The notes under the pieces: model-generated
Databases searched by the model: none
What the model was told of the DNA's origin: nothing
Seen by the model: only the letters and a program-made list of their open reading frames with translations
Position numbers and translations under genes: made by a program
Assembly (NCBI RefSeq): GCF_024339125.1
Contig: NZ_CP101417.1
Span: 1,302,001-1,366,000 of the forward strand
DNA length: 64,000 bases
Source: Xanthomonas hortorum
GTDB taxonomy: Bacteria > Pseudomonadota > Gammaproteobacteria > Xanthomonadales > Xanthomonadaceae
Reading direction: 5' to 3'
Shown: one piece after another, positions 8,507-16,294 of the stretch
Layout: each line of letters starts with the position of its first letter
Numbering within the stretch: position 1 is the stretch's first letter

Positions 8507-8682
8507 GGCGGTTCTTCGATGTGGGGGAGCCCACAGCGTGCAGAACAACGGTGACGCGGCGGGGGCAACAGGATACCCGGCTTGCTGAATCCGCTCAGTG
8601 ACGCAGGGTCGCCGGTTGGGGCCGGGTCTCATACCCTGAGACATCCTTTTTGTTTGATCTCCCTCTTTGGGAGCCTTGTGAT

Positions 8683-11178
8683 ATGCCTCCGTTCGCCCTC
8701 GCTCCCCGCACCGAAACCGCCGAACGCGCGCTGGCCACCACCGATGGCCGGCCCAGCCGCGATGGCGCGCTGCTGACCGAACGCCTGGAACGGCGTTACC
8801 ACGACCGCATCACCGGCAGCTTCACCCTGCCCGGGCGAGAGGGCCGGTATGCGCCGATCCCGGACGATGTGCCCAGCGCGCTGCGTGATGCCTTGCATGC
8901 GCGCGGCATCACGCAGCTCTATAGCCATCAGGCCGACGCCTGGGCGGCAAGCCAGCGCGGCGAGCATGTGGCGATCGTGACGCCCACGGCCTCGGGCAAA
9001 TCGCTGTGCTACACGCTGCCGGTGGTGAGCGCGGCGATGACCTCCGGGGCCAAGGCGCTGTACCTGTTCCCCACCAAGGCACTGGCGCAGGACCAGGTGG
9101 CCGAGCTGCTGGAATTGAACCGCGCCGGCGAGCTGGGGGTGAAGGCCTTCACCTTCGACGGCGATACGCCCGGCGATGCGCGCCAGGCGATCCGCCTGCA
9201 TGGCGACATCGTGGTGAGCAACCCGGACATGCTGCATCAGGCGATCCTGCCGCATCACACCAAGTGGGCGCAGTTCTTCGAGAACTTGCGCTATGTGGTG
9301 ATCGACGAGATCCACACCTATCGCGGGGTGTTCGGCAGCCACGTCACCAACGTGCTGCGCCGGCTCAAGCGCATCTGCGCGTTCTATGGCGCCAATCCGC
9401 AGTTCATCCTGTGCTCGGCCACCATCGGCAACCCGCATGCGCACGCGCAGGCCCTGATCGAAGAACAGGTGCATGCCATCACCGAATCCGGCGCGCCCAC
9501 CGGCGACAAGCACGTGCTGCTGTGGAACCCGCCGGTGGTCAATGCAGACCTGGGGCTGCGCGCATCGGCACGCTCGCAGAGCAACCGCATTGCACGCATC
9601 GCGATCAAGAGCGGGCTCAAAACGCTGGTGTTTGCGCAGACGCGCTTGATGGTGGAAGTGCTGACCAAATACCTGAAAGACATCTTCGACCACGACCCGC
9701 GCAAGCCGCCACGCATCCGTGCGTACCGCGGTGGGTATCTGCCCACCGAGCGGCGCGAGGTGGAGCGTGCGATGCGGGCCGGCAACATCGACGGCATCGT
9801 CTCCACCTCGGCGCTGGAGCTGGGCGTGGATATCGGCGCGCTGGATGTGGTGATCCTCAATGGCTACCCCGGCAGCGTGGCGGCCACCTGGCAGCGCTTC
9901 GGCCGTGCTGGGCGGCGCCAGCAACCGGCGCTGGGCGTGCTGGTGGCCAGCTCGCAACCGTTGGACCAATACGTGGTGCGGCATCCGGATTTCTTCGCCG
10001 ATGCCTCGCCCGAGCATGCGCGCATCGCGCCGGACCAGCCGCTGATTCTGTTCGATCACATTCGTTGCGCCGCATTCGAATTGCCGTTCATTGCCAGCGA
10101 ACCGTTCGGGCCGATCGACCCGCTGGTGTTTCTGGAAGCGCTGGCCGAGAGCGAAGTGATCCACCAGGAAGGCGACCGCTGGGAATGGATCGCCGACAGC
10201 TACCCGGCCAATGCAGTGAGCCTGCGCTCGGTGGCCGATGGCAACTTCGTGGTGGTGGACAAGACCGACGGCAAGCAGCAGATCATCGCCGAGGTGGATT
10301 ATTCGGCCGCTGCGCTCACGCTTTACGAAGGTGCCATCCACATGGTGCAGAGCACGCCGTACCAGGTGGAGCGGCTGGACTGGGAAGGCCGCAAGGCCTA
10401 TGTCACGCGCACCCACGTGGACTACTACACCGACAGCATCGACTACACCAAGTTGAAGGTGCTGGACCGCTTCGATGGCGGCGTGGCTGGGCGTGGCGAC
10501 TCGCATCACGGCGAGGTGCATGTGGTGCGGCGCGTCTCCGGCTACAAGAAGATCCGCTATTACACGCATGAAAACATCGGCTACGGCCCGGTCAATTTGC
10601 CCGACCAGGAGTTGCACACCACGGCGGTGTGGTGGCAGTTGCCGCAGGCCACCTTGGGCAAGGCGTTTGCGTCCAAACAGGATGCGCTGGACGGATTTCT
10701 GGGTGCGGCCTACGCGCTGCACGTGGTGGCCACGGTGGCAGTGATGGCCGATGCACGCGACCTGCAAAAAGCCGTGGGCAACGGCGATGGCGCGTGGTTT
10801 GCGGTGGCCGACCAGACCGGGCGCGGGCAACTGCGCGGTGTGGAAGAAGGCGAAGAAGGCGCGGTGGAATTGCAGCAGGCGTTCGTGCCCACGGTGTATC
10901 TGTACGACAACTTCCCCGGTGGCGTTGGCCTGAGCGAGCCGCTGTGGCTGCGCCAGGCCGAGTTGCTGCAGCGCGCGGACGAGTTGGTACGGCGTTGCGA
11001 TTGTAGCGCCGGCTGCCCGGCCTGCGTGGGCCCGGTGCTGGCCGCGCACGAAGAAGGCAAGGGCGAGTCGCCCAAATCGCTGGCATTGACAGTGCTGGCG
11101 CTGTTGTTCGATGCGGATGCGCCGTTGCGCCACGCCACCCAGGTGGACGACGACCTGGCGCTGGACGTGCTTGCATGA
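8683..11178 (+). CDS. mrfA: DEAD/DEAH-box helicase with DUF1998 (MrfA/YprA-like)
   Basis: A superfamily 2 helicase of 831 aa. Motif I (TPTASGKS) lies near residues 100-107, motif II is DEIH near 207-211, SAT (CSATIG) follows, and motif VI is RFGRAGRR. After the helicase core comes the DUF1998/MZB region ending in a cysteine cluster (CDCSAGCPAC, about 772-782) that should bind zinc or iron. This arrangement is that of Bacillus MrfA, a DNA repair helicase acting on mitomycin C lesions. ATG at 8683 is chosen because GGGAG lies 9 bases upstream. The next gene overlaps by 4 bases and encodes the expected exonuclease partner. Confidence 0.85.
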   Translation: MPPFALAPRTETAERALATTDGRPSRDGALLTERLERRYHDRITGSFTLPGREGRYAPIPDDVPSALRDALHARGITQLYSHQADAWAASQRGEHVAIVTPTASGKSLCYTLPVVSAAMTSGAKALYLFPTKALAQDQVAELLELNRAGELGVKAFTFDGDTPGDARQAIRLHGDIVVSNPDMLHQAILPHHTKWAQFFENLRYVVIDEIHTYRGVFGSHVTNVLRRLKRICAFYGANPQFILCSATIGNPHAHAQALIEEQVHAITESGAPTGDKHVLLWNPPVVNADLGLRASARSQSNRIARIAIKSGLKTLVFAQTRLMVEVLTKYLKDIFDHDPRKPPRIRAYRGGYLPTERREVERAMRAGNIDGIVSTSALELGVDIGALDVVILNGYPGSVAATWQRFGRAGRRQQPALGVLVASSQPLDQYVVRHPDFFADASPEHARIAPDQPLILFDHIRCAAFELPFIASEPFGPIDPLVFLEALAESEVIHQEGDRWEWIADSYPANAVSLRSVADGNFVVVDKTDGKQQIIAEVDYSAAALTLYEGAIHMVQSTPYQVERLDWEGRKAYVTRTHVDYYTDSIDYTKLKVLDRFDGGVAGRGDSHHGEVHVVRRVSGYKKIRYYTHENIGYGPVNLPDQELHTTAVWWQLPQATLGKAFASKQDALDGFLGAAYALHVVATVAVMADARDLQKAVGNGDGAWFAVADQTGRGQLRGVEEGEEGAVELQQAFVPTVYLYDNFPGGVGLSEPLWLRQAELLQRADELVRRCDCSAGCPACVGPVLAAHEEGKGESPKSLALTVLALLFDADAPLRHATQVDDDLALDVLA

Positions 11179-12659
11179 CAGTGAGTGCGGACCGGCTGCG
11201 GCTGTTGCGCCGGCAGGCGGGGCATGCGGATGTGCGTGCGCCGGTTGTGGTTGCGCATGGCGATGCCGCGCATGATGCGGAGATGTTGCCTGCGGTTGTC
11301 GTGAATCCTGCTGCTGCCAACGTGGCCGCGCGTGCGGCTGCGCCGCACGCAACGGCGCAGCCGACGCGTGACCCGGCAACGCCGGTGGCTGGCAGCGGCC
11401 CTGGTGTCAGCGCAGAACGTCTGCGCTTGCTGCGCCGTCAGGTCGGCGGGCTGACACCTGCAGCGCGCAGGGACGATGCGGTGATGCCCACGCGCGCGCA
11501 GCGTCAGCCTGCGCCCGGTGCCACCTCGCAGGGGTGGCGCGCTGCGCCGCGCGATGCTGCTGCGCCAAGCGCGCAGGCAGGCAACGTGGACGCTGGCAGT
11601 GACCGGCGTGCCCAGGCACAGACACCGGCAATGACGCGCCGCGCCTTGCAGGCACCGGGTGCTGCAACGCCAGCGCGCGATGCCTCCGTGTTTGCCTGGG
11701 TGGAGCACGACGTGCGCCACCGGCCGGCATCTCCGTCGCCGTCGCCGTCGCAATCGACTGCGCATGCCGATGCCGATACAAATGTCGCTGCCGCTGCTGC
11801 GAAGCGTCTACCTGCATCGCATGAAGCGTCCATCGCACCGGCGTCCCCTTCGCAGCGACGCACCGATATCGCCGGATTGCGCAAGATGATCGGCTTGCGC
11901 GAACGTGCGGTATCAACGCACATGCCGGCGCGTGCAGCGTCCACCGACCGCCATCTGCCCGGCAACGAGATCGCGCCCGGCCTGCATCTGATCGAAGACT
12001 TTCTGCCGCAGCCGATCCCGCACGAGGCATTGTCGCTGGCCTTCGCCAAACGCGAAGACGCGGTAGACCCGATGGACCTGCTGTTCTTCGATACCGAAAC
12101 TACCGGCCTTGCCGGCGGTACCGGCACGCGCGCCTTCATGATCGGCGTGGCCGATTGGCACATGGACGACGCGCACGGCAGCGGGCTGCGCGTGCGTCAG
12201 TTGATGATGTCCACGATGGCGGCCGAGAGCGCGATGCTGGATCTGTTCCGCAGCTGGCTGTCGCCGCAGACGGTGCTGTCCAGCTACAACGGCCGCTGCT
12301 ACGACGCGCCGTTGTTGAAGACGCGCTATCGGCTGGCACGCCGCGGCGACCCGATCTCCGCGCTGGATCATGTGGACCTGCTCTTTCCTACGCGCCGCCG
12401 GTATCGCGGCACCTGGGAGAACTGCAAGCTGGCCACCATCGAACGACAGCTGCTGCGCGTGGTGCGCGAGGACGACCTGCCCGGCTCCGAAGCCCCGGCC
12501 GCCTGGTTGAGTTACCTGCGCGGCGGCAGCGCGCGCAATCTGCGCCGCGTGGCCGAGCACAATCATCAGGACGTGGTGACCTTGTCGCTGTTGCTGCAAC
12601 GCCTGGTGGCGGTGGAAGCGCAGGACCGCGAGGTGATTCCGATGCTGGAGATGCCGTAA
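11175..12659 (+). CDS. mrfB: RNase H-like DEDD exonuclease (MrfB/YprB-like)
   Basis: A 494-aa protein. The first 270 residues are low-complexity and Ala/Arg/Pro-rich, with two copies of an ERLRLLRRQ-type motif (near residues 5-13 and 78-86). The nuclease domain begins near 290: LLFFDTETTGLAGGTGT supplies the first two acidic residues, SYNGRCYDAPLLKTR the third, and HNHQDVVTLSLLL the last. This is the RNase_H_2/YprB domain, a 3'-5' DNA exonuclease in Bacillus MrfB. Overlap with the helicase (ATGA, 11175-11178) indicates tight coexpression. The repeated N-terminal motif might dock the helicase, which is inference. Confidence 0.82.
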   Translation: MTVSADRLRLLRRQAGHADVRAPVVVAHGDAAHDAEMLPAVVVNPAAANVAARAAAPHATAQPTRDPATPVAGSGPGVSAERLRLLRRQVGGLTPAARRDDAVMPTRAQRQPAPGATSQGWRAAPRDAAAPSAQAGNVDAGSDRRAQAQTPAMTRRALQAPGAATPARDASVFAWVEHDVRHRPASPSPSPSQSTAHADADTNVAAAAAKRLPASHEASIAPASPSQRRTDIAGLRKMIGLRERAVSTHMPARAASTDRHLPGNEIAPGLHLIEDFLPQPIPHEALSLAFAKREDAVDPMDLLFFDTETTGLAGGTGTRAFMIGVADWHMDDAHGSGLRVRQLMMSTMAAESAMLDLFRSWLSPQTVLSSYNGRCYDAPLLKTRYRLARRGDPISALDHVDLLFPTRRRYRGTWENCKLATIERQLLRVVREDDLPGSEAPAAWLSYLRGGSARNLRRVAEHNHQDVVTLSLLLQRLVAVEAQDREVIPMLEMP

Positions 12660-12743
12660 CGCTGGACCAGGCGCTGCGCTGGCACGGCGTGGCCCGCATG
12701 CCGCCGGGCCACGCTATGCCAGCGCAGGATCACTGCACCGGTG

Positions 12744-14900
12744 TCACTGCTCCGGCTCGATCTGTTTGGCTTGCTCGTTGAGGTAATGGCTCACCGGTGC
12801 GCCGCGGTACTGATCGGTCAATCGCCCCAGCGATTCGGCGCGTGCATCCGCCGCCTGCCTTGCTGCGGCGTCGTGCGGACCTTGTGCCGCACGATCCAGA
12901 CGGCGGCCTTCGCGCACTGCCGCTACATGGGCCGGGTCGGCTGGCCTGGACGCGGCGCGGAACTCGTTGGTGCGCTGCTCCACGATCGCCGCATCGCGTG
13001 CGGTGTCGATGGGGGTTTCTGGCGGCAGGTCCAGTTCCATGCCGGTATGGCCACGCGCCAGCGTGCGGTTTTCCAGCAGCGCGAGCAGTTCTTCCTCGGG
13101 CTGGTCGGTCAACAGGCTTTCGCCGGCATCGCGAAGGGCACCGGCGGTGGTGCGCTGAATCCCAAAGGCTTCGCCGCTAGCCTTTTGCATCTCGCCGAAG
13201 TTGCGCCAGACGTAATAGTCCTTGTCGTGGTTGGCGCGCGGCAGGGAGAAATCCTCATACCGGTAGCCGGACGAAAATGCCGCCTGCGCGTAAGCCGAGT
13301 CCGGCTGACGCAAGCGTGTGCGTGTCAGTTCCATGGCCTTGCCCGCAGCGCTTTGCTGATCGGTGGCAAACGCCTCCACGATGACCGGGCGCATCTTGTT
13401 CCAGCTTTCCAGCCACTGCACTGCGGTCTCGGCCAGCCCCTCGGGGCCATCGTCCTTGCCCGGGAAGAACTCGCGCAGCTGCGGGTCGGCCAGCATGCCC
13501 TGGCTGAAGATGAAGACCGGCACCACATTGATCTTGGACAGCAGGCGATCGAGCGCGGCACGGCGGGGCGCATCCTGCGAATGCATCGGATTGATCTGGT
13601 AGTGCTTGTACAGATTGGACACGAATTGATCGAAGCCGCCCGTGTAGTACTTGGCATACAGCTTGATCGCGGCCCCCTGGCGCAGATCCGGCCGGCGCAT
13701 CAGCAGCATCGCCACCGCCTCGGCGGTGTCTTCCTTGCAATCCAGCGCCACCGACATCGCCTCCGGCTTTTGCAACGCGTGCTCCAGCGCCTGCTCCACG
13801 GCAGCAATGGTCTGATCGGTCTTGATGAAGTTGCCATCGACCGGGTTGCGGATCACCAGCGGCATGTCGCGCAACTGGGCGAACGGCACCTGCGAGACCA
13901 GCTTGTTCTGCGGGTCGTCGGTCATGCGGCCAATGCTGAAGTCGTGCATCAAGACCGGCACGCCATCGGCACTGACTTCGACATCCAGCTCCAGGTTGCG
14001 ATACCCCTGTGCGTAGGCGCGATCGATGGCGGCAAGCGAGTTTTCCGGAATGCCGGCGTGGTTGTCGAACAAGCCCCGGTGCACCATCACGTCCTTGCCC
14101 AGCGCGCGCGTGCTGGGTGCCTGGAAATACGTGTCGTGAACCAGCTCCTTGCGGTGCTTGCGCAGCAGCGCGTCCTTGCCGGCCACCAGATGATGGTCGT
14201 TGGCCTTGAAGAACGCTGCACCGCCGTCGCGCGCCGGCACCTCGTGGCCGTGGTAGCGCGCGGCTTGCTGCAACTTGCGGCGCGGCTGCGTGGAGGCGGC
14301 GGGCTTGAGCCAGCTCGGTGTTTTCAGCCCATGGCCGGGGAGATCCAGCGCCTTGCGCAATGCGGTGTGGGCTGCGTCGCTGAAGGTGTCGCCAGGCGCA
14401 AACGCGCGCTGCAGATCGAAGATGATGCGGCCTTGCTGCGCATCGACCAGCACCGGGCCTCCCGCTGCACTGGCGCAATCGGGTAGCGCCTTGGCCATGG
14501 CTTTGAACGCGGCTCTATCCAGATACACCGGCTGCAGCGCTCCAGCTGCAAGCTTTGCTGCAATGCTGTCCTTCTCGGGCGCGATGCCGGCCTGCGCGAG
14601 GTGGGTGGCCAGCTTGCTTTGCAGCGCTTGCACCGTGATCTGCCTTGCCTGCACTTCAGCCAGCCGCTGCTCCGAAAACTCGCTGTCCAGCGCCACCAAC
14701 GCCTGCTTGCCGGTCATGGCGCTGTCGTTCAATGGCACCAGCGGTGGTTGCATGAGGGCCTGGCGACGAGGCCGTGCACGCAAGGGCAGATTGCCGCCTG
14801 GCGCGTGCGGCACCTCCATCGGGGTGATGGCACTGGTGTGCGTGGGTGTTGCCAGCGCGGTGGTGTGCGTGGCGGCTGGTTGCAAAGGACCAATACGCAT
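12744..14900 (-). CDS. avrBs2: type III effector AvrBs2
   Basis: Encodes 718 aa beginning MRIGPLQP. The central glycerophosphodiester phosphodiesterase-like domain starts near residue 270 (VMVHRGLF, IPENSLAAID). Counting from this start, the catalytic residues are E304 and D306 (in LELDVEV) and H319 (LMHD), exactly the positions known to be needed for AvrBs2 virulence. AvrBs2 is delivered by the Hrp type III system into plant cells, promotes bacterial growth, and is recognised by pepper Bs2. A longer frame reaches 14945, but ATG at 14900 gives the known N-terminus, and the PIP box lies 65 bp upstream. It stands alone, convergent with the mrfB-like gene. Confidence 0.97.
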   Translation of the reverse strand: MRIGPLQPAATHTTALATPTHTSAITPMEVPHAPGGNLPLRARPRRQALMQPPLVPLNDSAMTGKQALVALDSEFSEQRLAEVQARQITVQALQSKLATHLAQAGIAPEKDSIAAKLAAGALQPVYLDRAAFKAMAKALPDCASAAGGPVLVDAQQGRIIFDLQRAFAPGDTFSDAAHTALRKALDLPGHGLKTPSWLKPAASTQPRRKLQQAARYHGHEVPARDGGAAFFKANDHHLVAGKDALLRKHRKELVHDTYFQAPSTRALGKDVMVHRGLFDNHAGIPENSLAAIDRAYAQGYRNLELDVEVSADGVPVLMHDFSIGRMTDDPQNKLVSQVPFAQLRDMPLVIRNPVDGNFIKTDQTIAAVEQALEHALQKPEAMSVALDCKEDTAEAVAMLLMRRPDLRQGAAIKLYAKYYTGGFDQFVSNLYKHYQINPMHSQDAPRRAALDRLLSKINVVPVFIFSQGMLADPQLREFFPGKDDGPEGLAETAVQWLESWNKMRPVIVEAFATDQQSAAGKAMELTRTRLRQPDSAYAQAAFSSGYRYEDFSLPRANHDKDYYVWRNFGEMQKASGEAFGIQRTTAGALRDAGESLLTDQPEEELLALLENRTLARGHTGMELDLPPETPIDTARDAAIVEQRTNEFRAASRPADPAHVAAVREGRRLDRAAQGPHDAAARQAADARAESLGRLTDQYRGAPVSHYLNEQAKQIEPEQ

Positions 14901-14928
14901 GACGACCTCAAGAGCACTGCGGGCGGCC

Positions 14929-14989
14929 AGTAAAGCGCGTGGCATATGACAATTCGCAACCGAGGCGAAGTCTGCCGCCGCAATGCGAA
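14929..14989 (-). promoter_or_regulatory. PIP box and -10 of avrBs2
   Basis: On the minus strand TTCGC (14985-14989) and TTCGC (14965-14969) are separated by exactly 15 bases, a perfect plant-inducible promoter box bound by HrpX. Thirty bases further lies TTTACT (14929-14934), a good fit to the -10 element at the required distance. This places avrBs2 in the HrpG/HrpX regulon. Confidence 0.93.
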
Positions 14990-15032
14990 ACGATGCCCCC
15001 GGCGCACCGCACCACGCGGTCCATCGCCTGCT

Positions 15033-16190
15033 TTAGAACAGCGTTTCCTTGAACGGCAGCATGGCCGCGCCCAGCACCGTGGCGTGTGCCTGCACCTGCC
15101 CGACCAGCAATGCCGGATACGGCGATGCAACGCCGCGCCGTGGTGCGGATTCGAAGGCGATACGGGCGATCAGCCGCTGCGCAAGATCTGCTGGCAGGCG
15201 CGCGCCGAAGACGATGACGCGCGGGTCGATCAACGCGATGATCGCCGCCACCGCCAGCGTCACGGTGGGTTGCACCGCATCCAGCCAGGCCTCGATCTGC
15301 GGCCATGCCGGATCGTAGTGCTGCAGCATGGTGTGCAGGTCCGGCAGCGCATGGCCATCGGCGACCAGCGCCTGGCGCAGGCTTTCCAGCGTTGGCCGCG
15401 CCATGCCGGTGATGGCCGAGATGCGCCCCAGCTCGCCCACGTTGCCGTGCGCGCCGCGGTGCACCTTACCGGCGGCGATCACGCCCGCGGCGAAGCCGTC
15501 GGCGATCGTCAGATAGACCAGATCCGGCGATTGGCGGCCGACCCCGTACAAGGCCTCGGCCAGGGCGGCGCAATGGGCGTCGTTGTCCATCCAGACCGGC
15601 AACTGCAGGCGCTCGGCGATGAACCGGTCCAGCTCCACCTGCATCCATTCGGCCGCCAGCGAGAGCGGCGGATTGACCCGGGTGCCGTCGCCGATGCGCG
15701 GGCCGGTCATGCTGACGCCCACCCCGAACAGCTGCTGCCGGTCCACCCCGGCCGCCTGCAACAACTGCTCCAGCAATTCCGGCAAGCGCGCCGCGAGCAG
15801 ATCCAGCGTCAGCGGGAAGGCCGTGAGCTGGCGCATGCCGCGGACCTGCCCGGCGAAGTCGATCAGCACCACCGCGATGCCATCGACCATCACCGAGACC
15901 CCCACGCTGAACGCGTAGCCGGGCACCAGACTCAGCTGCACGCTGGGTTGGCCGCGACCACGCCGCAGCGACGGGCCGAGCTGGAGCAGGCCCTGTGCGA
16001 CCAGCGGGTCGATGATGCCCTTGGTGCCGGGAACGCTGAGCCCGCTGGCACGCGGCAGATCGGCACGTGCCAGCTGGCCGGCACTGCGGATCAGATCCAG
16101 CAACGCGCGCTCGCTGGAACCGGCGGCCTGCCCGTCGCTACGACGGCGGTAATGCGAACGAATGGCCGCGTGGGCGAAGAAGGAAGACAT
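15033..16190 (-). CDS. ROK-family transcriptional repressor
   Basis: A NagC/XylR-type protein of about 385 aa. An N-terminal winged helix (SERALLDLIRSAGQLARADL, then ASGLSVPGTKGIIDPLV) is followed by a sugar-kinase-like ROK domain with GVSMTGPRIGDGTRV, the DNDAHCAALAE motif and VHRGAHGNVGELG. The typical Cys zinc cluster after GELG is missing (GRISAITG). Such repressors release DNA on binding a sugar or sugar phosphate. GTG at 16217 is an alternative start, and neither start has a strong ribosome-binding site. The gene is divergent from a TonB-dependent receptor with a perfect AT-rich palindrome between. Confidence 0.87.
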   Translation of the reverse strand: MSSFFAHAAIRSHYRRRSDGQAAGSSERALLDLIRSAGQLARADLPRASGLSVPGTKGIIDPLVAQGLLQLGPSLRRGRGQPSVQLSLVPGYAFSVGVSVMVDGIAVVLIDFAGQVRGMRQLTAFPLTLDLLAARLPELLEQLLQAAGVDRQQLFGVGVSMTGPRIGDGTRVNPPLSLAAEWMQVELDRFIAERLQLPVWMDNDAHCAALAEALYGVGRQSPDLVYLTIADGFAAGVIAAGKVHRGAHGNVGELGRISAITGMARPTLESLRQALVADGHALPDLHTMLQHYDPAWPQIEAWLDAVQPTVTLAVAAIIALIDPRVIVFGARLPADLAQRLIARIAFESAPRRGVASPYPALLVGQVQAHATVLGAAMLPFKETLF

Positions 16191-16223
16191 AGGGAGCAAA
16201 AGGGCAGTGGTTGTCACATAAGC

Positions 16224-16246
16224 TTAAATTAAGAAGATTAATTTAA
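16224..16246. promoter_or_regulatory. perfect AT-rich palindrome, probable ROK operator
   Basis: TTAAATTAA at 16224-16232 and TTAATTTAA at 16238-16246 form a perfect 9-bp inverted repeat around GAAGA. It stands out in a GC-rich background and sits between the divergent ROK repressor and the TonB-dependent receptor. AT-rich dyads of this size are typical NagC/Mlc-class operators. Confidence 0.75.
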
Positions 16247-16294
16247 TCCGCCTGCGGCACCGCGTTGGGGCCGCCCGACATCGCGGATCGTGCC

